Positions 36,068 through 45,230 of a DNA stretch of 64,000 nt are shown here, piece after piece. The notes below the pieces were generated by a model. It saw nothing but the letters and a program-made list of their open reading frames with translations, did no database searches and was not told the origin of the DNA. A program made the translations under genes and the position numbers. Origin of the DNA: Geothrix oryzae (GTDB taxonomy: Bacteria; Acidobacteriota; Holophagae; Holophagales; Holophagaceae); assembly GCF_030295385.1 (NCBI RefSeq), contig NZ_AP027079.1:1984001-2048000 (forward strand). Direction: 5' to 3'. Within the stretch, counting starts at the first letter, position 1; every line of letters begins with the position of its first letter.

Positions 36068-36444
36068 CGGGAAGGTCCCTCGCCAAGCCGAAGATCCGCG
36101 GTCGAGAGCCCGGTAGGCAAGAAGATATCAAATAAAGATAATAAACGATTTATATTGTTGTTTTTCATCGATTTTTTAATAAATCTTAACCTTTTCCGGT
36201 CTTGCCGGGCCCCCTTCACGGCCTCACCTTTAGACCTGTTCCAGTCACCTGCATCGGTCCGGTCAGGAACCTCAAAGCAACGCCCCAAAGGCTGCTGCGC
36301 CCGCATGAACCCGGGACTGCGTCCGCCAGTGGCCCGTATCACCCCGGAATCCCCCGCGTGGGGGCATCCGGGTTCCCCAAACATTGTCCGGCCAGGGCGG
36401 AATCCATCGCCCACCGGACGCTAGCCCCATATGGAGAATCATTC
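36068..36444. other. 377-bp AT-rich to GC-rich intergenic region before the fimbrial operon
   Basis: The first 130 bases are unusually AT-rich and hold a good promoter (see 36155-36182). The remaining 250 would form a long transcript leader with possible structure, including CCCCC-GCGT-GGGGG at 36351-36364. No gene is convincing. I looked for c-di-GMP and cobalamin riboswitch consensus elements and did not find them. Confidence 0.6.
36155..36182 (+). promoter_or_regulatory. Candidate promoter of the fimbrial operon
   Basis: TTGTTG (36155-36160), a 16-base spacer and TAATAA (36177-36182), in a block that is strikingly AT-rich for this genome. This is the best candidate to drive the pilin gene at 36445. 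Confidence 0.55.
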
Positions 36445-37038
36445 ATGCGCAAGCTCATCGCCTTCGCGCTCGTCGCATCCCCGCTGCTGGCCCTCGATCC
36501 GGTCGGCATCGGCAACAGCGACACCGCCACCGCCCACTCCTTTGCCAAGATCATGGCGCCCGTCAAGGTCGTGTCCACCCAGGACCTGAACTTCGGATCC
36601 ATCGTGCTGGATGAGCTCGGAAAGGCCGCCAGCGTGGAGCTGACCTTCAACACGCCGCCCAATGGCAACCCGTCCCTCACGGACAAGAAGCTCGTGAACT
36701 GCGGCTTCTACAACAAGACCGCGATGCCGACCGCAGCCTTCTTCCACTATCAGAGGGACAACAACTTCGGCGGCGGCGGCCCGAGCCTCCTGCCCGTCCC
36801 TGATGGCGATCCCAATGTGAGCATCGACATCACCGCCACCGATCTGATCGGCCCCCATGGGAAGGCCTGCCACTTCACCCCGAAGAACGACCTGCCCGTG
36901 GATTCCTGCCTCTACTTCGCCCCCAAGGAAGGCACCGCGGCCAAGCACTTCTCGGTGTTCGGCAAGCTGGACATCCCCTCGGATGCCATCCCCGGCAACT
37001 ACGCCGGAACCATCACGGTGAAGGTCACCTACAACTGA
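36445..37038 (+). CDS. DUF4402 fimbrial subunit-like protein
   Basis: 197 residues with a signal peptide (RKLIAFALVASPLLALDP) and one DUF4402 domain. The diagnostic TQDLNFGSIVLDELGKA strand opens it, and DAIPGNYAGTITVKVTYN closes it, resembling the donor/acceptor beta-strand layout of pilins. Two mid-protein Cys (about residues 82 and 134) and a third could form a disulfide. As first gene of the operon, it is the likely major subunit. GGAG stands 11 bases before the ATG. Family by pattern; pilin function by context. Confidence 0.8.
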   Translation: MRKLIAFALVASPLLALDPVGIGNSDTATAHSFAKIMAPVKVVSTQDLNFGSIVLDELGKAASVELTFNTPPNGNPSLTDKKLVNCGFYNKTAMPTAAFFHYQRDNNFGGGGPSLLPVPDGDPNVSIDITATDLIGPHGKACHFTPKNDLPVDSCLYFAPKEGTAAKHFSVFGKLDIPSDAIPGNYAGTITVKVTYN

Positions 37039-37126
37039 GCCTCTGCGGCGTCAGGAATCCCCGGGGGCTGCGAGGCCGAACCTCGCGGCCCCCGGGTCGG
37101 CGCCGAAGGCCAACCACCCCACCGCC

Positions 37127-38086
37127 ATGATGCCGAACCGACCTGCCCTACCCATCCTTCTTGGCTGCCTACTGGCGATCTCCTGGGTCGCCGGCGGCGG
37201 CCAATCGGTCGTTCCCCAAACGCCCGCGCCGTCTCCACCTGCCGCGCCACCCGCGCCGCCCCCTGCCGGTCAGCCCGTCAAGACCCCTTCGGGCATGCCG
37301 GCGCCCCGGCCCGGAGGCACCGGGGATCTCGCCATCTTCCCCACCCGCGTGGTGCTGGAGGGACGGGAGCGTTCCGCCGAGATCATGCTGCAGAACTGCG
37401 GGGTTTCGGCCGCCTCGTACCGGGTGAGCTTCAAGGAGATGGACATGCTGCCCGGCGGGAAGATCCAGGAGCGGGAACGGAAGCCAGGCGAGATCACGGC
37501 CGCGGATCTGGTCCGCTTCTCGCCCCGCCAGGTGGATCTCGCCCCTGGCGAGTCCCAGACGGTCCGCGTCCAGGTGCGCAAACCGGAAGGGCTCTCCGAC
37601 GGCGAGTACCGATCCCACCTGCTGTTCCAGGCCATCCCCACCGCCGAGCCCCCGAAGCCTTCCGGCGAGGACCCCGAACAGAAGCTGAGCTTCAACATCA
37701 CGCAGCTGGTGGGCATCTCCATTCCCATCATCGTCCGGCACGGACCGACCACGGCGAACATCACGCTCTCCGGATTCCGCTTCTGGCAACCGGATGTACC
37801 TGAGGCGCTTCCCGTCCTGAGCCTCATCATGGAGCGCACCGGGAATCGCAGCGTCATCGGTGAGTTCGCCGTCACGGTGGAATCCGGTGGCAAGTTCAAG
37901 AAAGGCGCCCGCATCAGCGAGCTGAAGGCGATCGCCATCTACGCGAACCTCGCCCGGCGGGAGGTCCACCTGCCCATGCAGCTTGGACAGAACGGCGGGC
38001 TCAAGGGGACCCGGGTCAAGGTCACCTTCACCGCCACCGACATGAAGCTTCCCCCCGTCTCGGCCTCCTTCGACATCGACCACTGA
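37127..38086 (+). CDS. PapD-like periplasmic fimbrial chaperone
   Basis: 319 residues: signal peptide (ILLGCLLAISWVAGGGQS), a Pro/Ala-rich stretch to about residue 65, then two immunoglobulin-like domains. DLAIFPTRVVLEGRERSAEI begins the first, and the motif VRFSPRQVDLAPGESQTVRV is the classical chaperone strand that binds subunit ends. VGISIPIIVRHG marks the second domain's start. The protein caps and folds pilin subunits in the periplasm. It is longer than most chaperones (about 230-250) because of the linker. It follows the pilin by 88 bp. Confidence 0.82.
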   Translation: MMPNRPALPILLGCLLAISWVAGGGQSVVPQTPAPSPPAAPPAPPPAGQPVKTPSGMPAPRPGGTGDLAIFPTRVVLEGRERSAEIMLQNCGVSAASYRVSFKEMDMLPGGKIQERERKPGEITAADLVRFSPRQVDLAPGESQTVRVQVRKPEGLSDGEYRSHLLFQAIPTAEPPKPSGEDPEQKLSFNITQLVGISIPIIVRHGPTTANITLSGFRFWQPDVPEALPVLSLIMERTGNRSVIGEFAVTVESGGKFKKGARISELKAIAIYANLARREVHLPMQLGQNGGLKGTRVKVTFTATDMKLPPVSASFDIDH

Positions 38087-38088
38087 AC

Positions 38089-40872
38089 ATGCCTCCAGAT
38101 CGGTGTTTCCTCCGGGCGGCCGTGGCGGTGTTCCTCGCGGCCGCCCTGGTGGATGCCCAAGAACGGAAGGACGGCCCCCTGGACGAGGCCGACGCCATGA
38201 TCCTGCAGCCCTACCTGGACCGGACCCCTTTGGGCGACGGCCTCCTGGCCTTTCCCGCCCGGCCGGCCCCCCTCGTCCCCCTGGGGGAGCTGTCGCGGCT
38301 GCTTTCCCTCGGCATCACGGTCCAGGGCGCGAAAGGACAGGCCTCCGGCTTCTTCATCTCACCCAAGCGGCGCTTCGCGCTGGACCTCGCGGGCCGGACG
38401 GTGGAGGTGGAGGGCCGCCGCATGACCTTCGAGGCCACGCAGGTGCGCCCGTTCAAGTCCGACCTCTATGTGGACGCCCGCCTCTTCCAGACCTGGTTCC
38501 CCCTGGAGCTCGAGATCGACCTGCGGGCCTCGGCCATCCAGATCAAGGCGAAGGAGCGCCTGCCGATCCAGGCCGCATGGGACCGCGACAAGCGGTACGG
38601 CGGGCGGCTCGGATTCGCCCCGGATGCCGACCCCGCCAGCCAGGCGCCGCGCTACCCATCGCCCTACACCTTCATCGATGTCCCCATGGTGGATCTCAGC
38701 GCCTCCTGGCGGACGGCGCAGCGGGGGTCCGGCGCACCGGTCCAGGGCGCTGTCATGACCGGCGGCGACCTGCTCTGGATGAGTTCCGAAATCTACCTCA
38801 CCCGGGATGCGAACGGTTCCTTCGCCTCGAGCCGCGGAACCCTGTCCCGGGACGACCCGTCGGGTGGCTTGCTGGGACCCCTCCACGCCAGGCATGTGGC
38901 CCTGGTGGACATCCCCACCCCTTCGCTGGAACTGGCCGGCTCCCTGCCCTCCGGACGCGGAGTGCTCGTGGACAACTACCCCACCTCGTACCGCGCCACC
39001 TTCGCCGCCCGGACCTTCCGGGGGCCCCTGCCGGAGGGCTGGACGGTGGAGCTGTACCAGAACGGCAGCCTCGTATCGTTCCAGCGGTCCCGGGCCGATG
39101 GCCAGTACGAGTTCATGGATGTGCCGATGCGGTTCGGGTTGAACCAGTTCCGGCTGGTCTTCCACGGTCCGCTCGGCCAACGCACGGAACGGAACTACCG
39201 CCTGGACATCGCGCAGGAGCAGCCGCCTCCGGGGACCTTCTACTACCGCGCGGCGGGCTGGCGGCCGCGGGCGTCGTACCTCACCTATCCCCTGGTGAGC
39301 CTCGACCCGAGTGCCCAGCCCATCCTGCTGGACCCGACCCGCCGGACGGCCCTGCTGGCCGAGGCCGAATATGGGCTGTCCACGATGTTCTCCGTGAAAT
39401 CGGGCTTCAGCCGCATGGCCGTCTCCACCGGCACGCACGACTACAGCGTGCTGGGGCTCCGGGCGATCCTGCCCTTCCTGTCCCTGCAGCTGAACGGAGC
39501 CCAGGACCAGGCCGAGAAGACGGATGGAACCGAGTCCCGGGGGCTGGCCGCCGAGGGCATCCTGATGACGGGCATCGGCTACTCCACCATGACCCTGAGG
39601 CGGTCGGAGTACCGGCGGGGCTTCTACAAACTCGGTGTCTCGGAGCGCGGCGAAGTGATCCGCACGGAGGACTTCGCGGACTTCTCGGCGCCCCTTCCCC
39701 TCAAGAGCTTCCCGCTGAACCTCTACCTCCAGCACCAGCGCCAGGTCTTTCTCGACAGCGCCTTCCAGAGCGATCGCGCCCAGGTCACGGCCAGCCTCTC
39801 CAGGCTCAGCATCTCGCCCATCCTCACGCGCATCCGCTCCCTGCGCGCCGGGCAGGAGTCCGTCCGGACCGAGGGCAGCGTCTTCGTCTCCTCCTTCGGC
39901 GAGAACCTCAACCTTCTGGGTTCGGTGACCTTCGCCCGGGAGCAGAACCGGACGCGGTTCCAGAGCTGGGGCCTGGGCGCGGATTACCGCCACGGAGAAG
40001 GGATGCTCTACCGGGTGACTTTGCAGGGGAGCAACGGGTCTCTGCGCGACACGGCGATCAACGCCAGCGTCACCAAGATGACGGGCCGCATCGCCTACGG
40101 GATCGATGCCAGCTATGCCCGGGCCACGGGCTACACCGCCGGCCTGCGGCTGTCGGCCTCCTTCGGGCGCGAGCCGCGGACGGGCAAGGGCTTCATGGAC
40201 GCCCGCGCCATGTCGTCCATGGGAGCCGTCTCGGCCTCCGCCTTCATGGACGAGAACCTGAATGGGCGGCGGGATCCCGGCGAACGCACCCTCGAGGATG
40301 TCCGGTTCAAGGTGGGCGGGAGCGAACTGCCAGAACGGCGACCCGATCCCAAGGTCGCGCTGTACTCCCATGTGGGCAGGAGCCAGGATCTGGCCTTCCA
40401 GGTGGACGAAGGCACCCTGGAGGATGCCTCCATGCGGCCGACCCTCCCTTCCTACCGGATCCTCCCCAGGCCCGGCAAAGTCATGACCGTGGACTACCCC
40501 ATCACCATCATGGGTGAGGTGAGCGGCACCACCCGGCTCCGCAAGGCCGGCAAGACCGAGGAGCTGCCTGGTCTCGAGCTGGAGGTCATCACGCCCGCCG
40601 GCGTCTCCCTCAAGGCGAAGCGGAGCGCCTACGACGGCTTCTTCGAATTCCGCGATCTCCCGCCCGGCGACTATGTGCTGCGGATCACGCCCGAGGAGGC
40701 CCGCCGCCTGGGACTGACGCGCGCGCCTTCGCGCCCCATCCACATCGATGCGAAGAAGAGCTTCCTCGAAGGCTTCGACCTGGTGGTGGAGGAGGGCTCC
40801 CCGGAAGCCTCGCCCGCACCCCCGCCGCCCACCCCGCCCGTCCGGGAGGATCCCCCTCCCCAAAAGCCCTGA
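38089..40872 (+). CDS. Usher-like outer-membrane assembly protein
   Basis: 927 residues with a signal peptide (FLRAAVAVFLAAALVDAQ). Several features point to an outer-membrane usher for fimbrial export. The RGVLVDNYPTSYRATF and FRGPLPEGWTVELYQNGSLV segments and the MDVPMRFGLNQFRLVFHGP strand resemble the plug-flanking region of ushers. A long set of alternating barrel-like strands follows (about 380-740). The C-terminal 150 residues contain a carboxypeptidase-regulatory-like beta domain (GFFEFRDLPPGDYVLRI). The first 250 residues are unlike FimD. It is coupled to the chaperone by a two-base gap, and the Pro-rich tail is unusual. Confidence 0.75.
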   Translation: MPPDRCFLRAAVAVFLAAALVDAQERKDGPLDEADAMILQPYLDRTPLGDGLLAFPARPAPLVPLGELSRLLSLGITVQGAKGQASGFFISPKRRFALDLAGRTVEVEGRRMTFEATQVRPFKSDLYVDARLFQTWFPLELEIDLRASAIQIKAKERLPIQAAWDRDKRYGGRLGFAPDADPASQAPRYPSPYTFIDVPMVDLSASWRTAQRGSGAPVQGAVMTGGDLLWMSSEIYLTRDANGSFASSRGTLSRDDPSGGLLGPLHARHVALVDIPTPSLELAGSLPSGRGVLVDNYPTSYRATFAARTFRGPLPEGWTVELYQNGSLVSFQRSRADGQYEFMDVPMRFGLNQFRLVFHGPLGQRTERNYRLDIAQEQPPPGTFYYRAAGWRPRASYLTYPLVSLDPSAQPILLDPTRRTALLAEAEYGLSTMFSVKSGFSRMAVSTGTHDYSVLGLRAILPFLSLQLNGAQDQAEKTDGTESRGLAAEGILMTGIGYSTMTLRRSEYRRGFYKLGVSERGEVIRTEDFADFSAPLPLKSFPLNLYLQHQRQVFLDSAFQSDRAQVTASLSRLSISPILTRIRSLRAGQESVRTEGSVFVSSFGENLNLLGSVTFAREQNRTRFQSWGLGADYRHGEGMLYRVTLQGSNGSLRDTAINASVTKMTGRIAYGIDASYARATGYTAGLRLSASFGREPRTGKGFMDARAMSSMGAVSASAFMDENLNGRRDPGERTLEDVRFKVGGSELPERRPDPKVALYSHVGRSQDLAFQVDEGTLEDASMRPTLPSYRILPRPGKVMTVDYPITIMGEVSGTTRLRKAGKTEELPGLELEVITPAGVSLKAKRSAYDGFFEFRDLPPGDYVLRITPEEARRLGLTRAPSRPIHIDAKKSFLEGFDLVVEEGSPEASPAPPPPTPPVREDPPPQKP

Positions 40873-40904
40873 CCCGCCCCCGATTCACCCGGAAAGGAGC
40901 TGCC

Positions 40905-41816
40905 ATGTTCATCCGGCCCATCCTGCTCTCCCTCGCCCTGTCCCCGATCCTGGCCCAGGCCCAGGATCCGGCCATCCGGCTGGTGCAGGACATGCACTTC
41001 GGCGGCCTCCAGGTGGCGGACCGGGGCGGCATGATCACCCTCACCCACGAAGGGGTGCGGATCGCCCTGAGCCCCGGCCTCAGCCCCATCCTCCGGCCGA
41101 CCAGCCAGGAGGCCCGGTTCCAGCTGTCGGGTCCACCCCGGGCCCGGTTCCTCCTCCGGCTGGATCCGGCGAAGCCGCTGCTCGCCGGACCGCGGGGCGG
41201 GCAGATCCATGTGGAGTCGTTCTTCCCGTCCTTCCCCAGCCTGGAGGGAACCTTCGACACCCAGGGGCAGGCGGAGCTGCGGCTGGGCGCCAAGCTCGAC
41301 ATCCAGGCCGGCACGCCCGAAGGCCCTTATGCCTTCGAGCAGGTGATCCTGGAGATGCGGGTCCAGGGGGATCGGGAGCCCCGGGTCGCGCGGCAGTCCT
41401 TCGGCATCCGCGCCTACCTGCGCCCCGTCCTCAAGCTGAGCAACGGGAGTCCCCTGGACTTCGGAAGCCTGCTGCCGGGCTCCACCGAGGGCACCTTCAG
41501 CGTCGCCCCGGATGGCTCGCACCGGAGCACCCCCGGCGGAGGACCGCGCCTGGTCCGGGGCAACCCCCGGCCCGCGGCGTTCCTGCTGTCGGGCCCTCCG
41601 GGCTCGGGCTACAACCTGCAGCTACCCACCCGGATGCTGCTGACGGGGCCCGGCGCGCCCCTCGAAGTCCGGGAATTCGTCTGCGACCTGCCGGTGCAGG
41701 GCGCGCTTCCGGCGGGCACCGTGCCCTTCCGAGTGGGGGCCAGCCTCGTGGTGCCGCCCGGACAGGCCAGCGGGCTCTACCGCGGGCTGTTCAAGGTGTC
41801 GGTCTGCTACCAGTGA
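40905..41816 (+). CDS. Two-domain DUF4402 protein, possible fimbrial tip
   Basis: 303 residues: signal peptide (RPILLSLALSPILAQAQD) and two DUF4402-like domains. The first opens with DMHFGGLQVADRGG and the second with SPLDFGSLLPGSTEG; both contain an xFxLSGPPxxxxxLxLx strand ([31 protein letters not shown]). The second ends in GLYRGLFKVSVCYQ, the pilin-like closing strand. Tandem adhesin-pilin organisation is typical of tip proteins, so this is inferred to cap the fibre. Its 3' end overlaps the convergent methyltransferase gene by 26 bp. Confidence 0.75.
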   Translation: MFIRPILLSLALSPILAQAQDPAIRLVQDMHFGGLQVADRGGMITLTHEGVRIALSPGLSPILRPTSQEARFQLSGPPRARFLLRLDPAKPLLAGPRGGQIHVESFFPSFPSLEGTFDTQGQAELRLGAKLDIQAGTPEGPYAFEQVILEMRVQGDREPRVARQSFGIRAYLRPVLKLSNGSPLDFGSLLPGSTEGTFSVAPDGSHRSTPGGGPRLVRGNPRPAAFLLSGPPGSGYNLQLPTRMLLTGPGAPLEVREFVCDLPVQGALPAGTVPFRVGASLVVPPGQASGLYRGLFKVSVCYQ

Positions 41817-42600
41817 GGCCGGGTTCCCCCATCCGGAACATTAGGATCGCCCCGGCGGCCGCGACATTGAGGCTGTCCATGCCCGACGCCATGGGGATGG
41901 CCACGGCGCGGTCGCAGCAGGCCAGCTGACGGAGGTCCAGGCCCGTGTCCTCCGGGCCCATCACCAGCGCGCAGCGGGGGGCGGGCTGCCAGGCATGCGC
42001 ATCCTCCGCCGCCGGCGTGAGCGCGGCGGCCACGACTTCGGAGCCGGGTTCCGCCGCCTTCCAATCCGCCAGGAGCACCCAGGGGTCGTCCACCCGCCAC
42101 ACAGGGATGCGCCACACGGCGCCCATGGAGACGCGCACGGTGCGCCGGGTCCACTGGCCCGGCCCCGGGCCCGCCAGCACGCCATCCAAACCCAGGGCCG
42201 CGGCGCTGCGCAGCAGCAGCCCCAGGTTCTCGCTGTCGTAGAGGCGGGGCAGCACCAGCAGGCGGCGGGCGGCGCGCAGGGCCGGGGCCGGGGGCGGCGC
42301 GGGCACCTGGGCGCAGGCCATGAGGCCGCGGTGGAAGGGAAAGCCCGCCAGCTCCGACAGGGCCGCAGGCTCCATCGTCAGGAGGTCCGTACCGGCCGGA
42401 AGGCGGTCGCGAAGCTCCGCCGCCGCGGTTGTGGTGGCGGCCACGGAGATGACCTTCAGCCGCCCGGCGCGGCCCGCCTCCAGCAGGTCCTCCACCAGGA
42501 TCCGGCCCTCCGCGATGAAGCAGGTCCCGTATTCCGGGTGCTCCCGCGTGCCGGCGAAGCGCAGGTCGCGGTAAGGGTCCCAGGGGTCGAAGGCCGGCAT
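41791..42600 (-). CDS. TrmH/SpoU-family RNA 2'-O-methyltransferase
   Basis: 269 residues. The SPOUT motifs are intact: motif 1 NLGLLLRSAAALG, motif 2 ALVMGPEDTGL and motif 3 IPMASGMDSLNVAAAGAILMF, which carries the catalytic Ser/Asn in the knotted fold. The N-terminal part resembles an L30-like RNA-binding domain (ECGTCFIAEG-type region at about 25). Substrate is probably an rRNA or tRNA ribose; the subgroup is not resolved. It is divergent from the LysR gene, with 31 bp between the starts. Confidence 0.88.
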   Translation of the reverse strand: MPAFDPWDPYRDLRFAGTREHPEYGTCFIAEGRILVEDLLEAGRAGRLKVISVAATTTAAAELRDRLPAGTDLLTMEPAALSELAGFPFHRGLMACAQVPAPPPAPALRAARRLLVLPRLYDSENLGLLLRSAAALGLDGVLAGPGPGQWTRRTVRVSMGAVWRIPVWRVDDPWVLLADWKAAEPGSEVVAAALTPAAEDAHAWQPAPRCALVMGPEDTGLDLRQLACCDRAVAIPMASGMDSLNVAAAGAILMFRMGEPGLTGSRPTP

Positions 42601-42631
42601 GGGATCAGGTTACAGGCGGTAGGCTGGTGCC

Positions 42632-43552
42632 ATGCCCCGCAAACTTCCCCGGCACCTCACCTGGCTCGAGGCCTTCGTGGCCGTCGTGGAGACGGGCTCG
42701 CTCGAGGCGGCGGCCCAGCACCTGAGCGTGGCGCGCTCCGTCGTGAGCGAACACCTCCGCGCCCTGGAGGAGACCCTCGCCGACGGCGAGACCCTGGTGG
42801 AGCGCGGACCCGGCCGCCGCCTGAGCCTCACCCCGCGGGGGGAGCGCCTCTTCGCCGGCGCCCAGGCCTCCTTCCACCAGCTGGACCTCAAGCGCCTGCG
42901 CGACCTCGCCTCGCCGGAACCGGGGCTGCGCCTGGGCCTGAACCCCACCCTCTCCGCCCTGCTAATGGAACCGCTGGCCCAGGCCGCCGCGCGCACGGGC
43001 CTCAAGCTGGAGGCGGCCTTCGGCGGCGCCCACGAGCTGGTGCGCCAGATCCAGACGCGCCAGCTGGACCTGGCCCTGGGCTTCACGCCCCTGCCGCCCC
43101 ACCGGGGGGTGGAGTATCGCGTGCTCGCCCGCCTGCCCTTCGTGGTGCTGGCCGCCCCGGGTTGCGGGCTGGGTTGCGGCTTGGCTCCCGAGGCGGGTTT
43201 CCTCCGGGTGAAGGACCTGGCCGACAAACCCTTCGTGGATTGGCTGAGGGACGATCCCTACGGCGGCGCCAACTCGGCGCGCTTTGCGGAGGCCGGAATC
43301 CAGGTGCGGGAAGCGGCCCGGGTGGAGAACTTCCTCCAGCTCTATCCGGCCCTGCGGGCCTTCCGGGCCTGCGCCATCGCCCCGGATCTCCGGGCCCTGG
43401 GACCCTTCCCCGCCGACCTCCAGGTCTGGCCGCTGAAGGAAAGGAAGGCCCAGGCAGTGGAGGTGGTGGCACTCTGGCCTTCGGGCGGGGCGTCCGCCGC
43501 GGCCGAGGCCTGTCTGAAGGCCCTGGCCGCCCACCTTCGCAAACGACGATAA
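42632..43552 (+). CDS. LysR-family transcriptional regulator
   Basis: 306 residues. The N-terminal winged helix is typical: LTWLEAFVAVVETGSLEAAA, QHLSVARSVVSEHLRALEE. The effector-binding domain starts near residue 92 (GLRLGLNPTLSALLMEPLAQ). The inducer is unknown. It is transcribed toward the phenylalanine hydroxylase pair with 79 AT-rich bases between, and is a plausible regulator of them. Length fits the family (about 300). Confidence 0.9.
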   Translation: MPRKLPRHLTWLEAFVAVVETGSLEAAAQHLSVARSVVSEHLRALEETLADGETLVERGPGRRLSLTPRGERLFAGAQASFHQLDLKRLRDLASPEPGLRLGLNPTLSALLMEPLAQAAARTGLKLEAAFGGAHELVRQIQTRQLDLALGFTPLPPHRGVEYRVLARLPFVVLAAPGCGLGCGLAPEAGFLRVKDLADKPFVDWLRDDPYGGANSARFAEAGIQVREAARVENFLQLYPALRAFRACAIAPDLRALGPFPADLQVWPLKERKAQAVEVVALWPSGGASAAAEACLKALAAHLRKRR

Positions 43553-43631
43553 TCCGACGAATGGTTCATTATTTATTCAATTTCCGCCTATCTGTTCTGA
43601 CACTAGGCTTGGGGGATCCCCGGAGCGCGGT

Positions 43632-45230
43632 TTGACCTCTCCCTCGGTCCATCCCCTGATGTCCAGTCCCACCCAGCGGGCCATCGACCGCCTGCCGCCC
43701 CACCTCCGCCGCTATGTGGTGGACCAGGACCACGGGGCCTACACGCCCAGGGACCACGCCGTCTGGCGGCACATCCTCCACCGGCTGACGGACCGCCTGA
43801 AGCACACCGCCCACGCGAGCTACCTGTCCGGCCTGGCGGCCACCGGCATCGGTCTCGAGGCGATCCCCAGCCTCGACGAGATGAACGGGAAGCTGGAGGC
43901 GCTGGGCTGGTCCGCCGTGGGCGTGCGCGGCTTCATCCCCCCGGCGGTGTTCACGGAGCTGCAGTCCCTGGGGGTGCTGGCCATCGCCGCGGACATCCGC
44001 AGCCACGAGCACATCGAATACACGCCGGCCCCAGACATCGTCCACGAGAGCGCGGGGCACGCGCCCATCCTGGCGGACCGCCGGTTTGCCGACTACCTGA
44101 AGCGCTGCGGCGAGGCGGGCTTCCGCGCCATCGCCTCCGTGGAGGACCAGGCCGTCTACGAGGCCATCCGCCACCTCAGCGTGGTGAAGGAGGATCCTTC
44201 CGCCACGGAGGGGGAGAAGCAGATGGCGGAGGCACGCCTGCGCGCGGCCGCTGCCAGCCGGCGCTACGAGAGCGAAAGCACCAAGGCCAGCCGCCTCTAC
44301 TGGTGGACCGCCGAATACGGCCTGGTGGGCAGCCTCGATGACCCGAAACTCTACGGGGCCGGACTCCTCAGCAGCCTGGGCGAGGCGGTCCACTGCCTCA
44401 CGGGCGCGGTGAAACGGGTGCCCCTCAGCCTGACCTGCGTCGAGACCGAATACGACATTACGCGCATGCAGCCCCAGCTCTTCGTGGCCCGGGATTTTGA
44501 CCACCTTTTTGAAGTGCTGGAGGCCTTCGAGGCCACCCTGAGCTGGCGGCGCGGCGGGGACCACGGCCTGGCGGAGGCCCTGCGGGCCCGCACCGTGAAC
44601 CACCTCCGGCTGGCGGACGGCCTCGAGCTGACGGGCCGCGTGACGGCGCAGATCGCGGCCCGCCAGCCGGTGGCCCCGGGGCTCGCCACGGCCCTGGCCC
44701 GGATCGAGGGCCCAGTGCTGCTGTCCCGGCAGGGCGCGGCGGAAGGCCGCCCCTGGACGGGGGAAGCCCTGGTGGCCTTCGGACGGGGTGCCTTGCCTCC
44801 CCGCGGAGCCTTCAACCTGGAGCTGCCCTCCGGGCTCGCCCTCTCGGGCTTCCGCGTGGACGGGCACGAAGTGATCGACCTTCAGGGCCACCTGGATGGC
44901 CGCCCCCTGGACCTGCCCAGCTGGGCCCTGCTCTTCCTGAGCGAAGGCCTGCCCTCGGTGGCGGGGGGCCCGGCGGATCCCGGTTCCTGGGATCGCTGGT
45001 TCGGCGATCAGGGGGCCTTTTCCGAAGGGGAGGCCGAAGCCCAGGCCCGGATCCGCAAGGCCGAGTCCCTGCCGGCGGAAGTTGCGGAACTTTACCTCGA
45101 GGTCCGGGCATTGAGGGAAGGTGGCCGGAGGGACGGTCCACGCCTGCGGGCCCTGGCCGACCGGGCCCGGAGGCATCCCGCCGAGTGGCTGCTGCAGGCT
45201 GAACTGACGGAACTGGAGGCGATGGCATGA
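43632..45230 (+). CDS. phhA: Aromatic amino acid (phenylalanine) hydroxylase, long form
   Basis: Hydroxylates phenylalanine to tyrosine with O2 and tetrahydropterin, using a mononuclear iron. The iron ligands are visible: TPAPDIVHESAGHAP with His138 and His143, and Glu228 in YWWTAEYGL. The catalytic domain is complete within about 1-300. A C-terminal region of about 230 residues has no counterpart in classical 260-300-residue bacterial PhhA; similar long forms are known elsewhere. The TTG at 43632 has GGAG six bases upstream, and an ATG at 43659 is the alternative. It overlaps the dehydratase gene by four bases, which confirms the pathway. Confidence 0.9.
   Translation: MTSPSVHPLMSSPTQRAIDRLPPHLRRYVVDQDHGAYTPRDHAVWRHILHRLTDRLKHTAHASYLSGLAATGIGLEAIPSLDEMNGKLEALGWSAVGVRGFIPPAVFTELQSLGVLAIAADIRSHEHIEYTPAPDIVHESAGHAPILADRRFADYLKRCGEAGFRAIASVEDQAVYEAIRHLSVVKEDPSATEGEKQMAEARLRAAAASRRYESESTKASRLYWWTAEYGLVGSLDDPKLYGAGLLSSLGEAVHCLTGAVKRVPLSLTCVETEYDITRMQPQLFVARDFDHLFEVLEAFEATLSWRRGGDHGLAEALRARTVNHLRLADGLELTGRVTAQIAARQPVAPGLATALARIEGPVLLSRQGAAEGRPWTGEALVAFGRGALPPRGAFNLELPSGLALSGFRVDGHEVIDLQGHLDGRPLDLPSWALLFLSEGLPSVAGGPADPGSWDRWFGDQGAFSEGEAEAQARIRKAESLPAEVAELYLEVRALREGGRRDGPRLRALADRARRHPAEWLLQAELTELEAMA

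Noticed and set aside
36185-36440. A riboswitch in the pilin leader
   Set aside because: No match by eye to c-di-GMP-I/II, cobalamin or other consensus cores. Only generic hairpins are present, so it is described as leader only.
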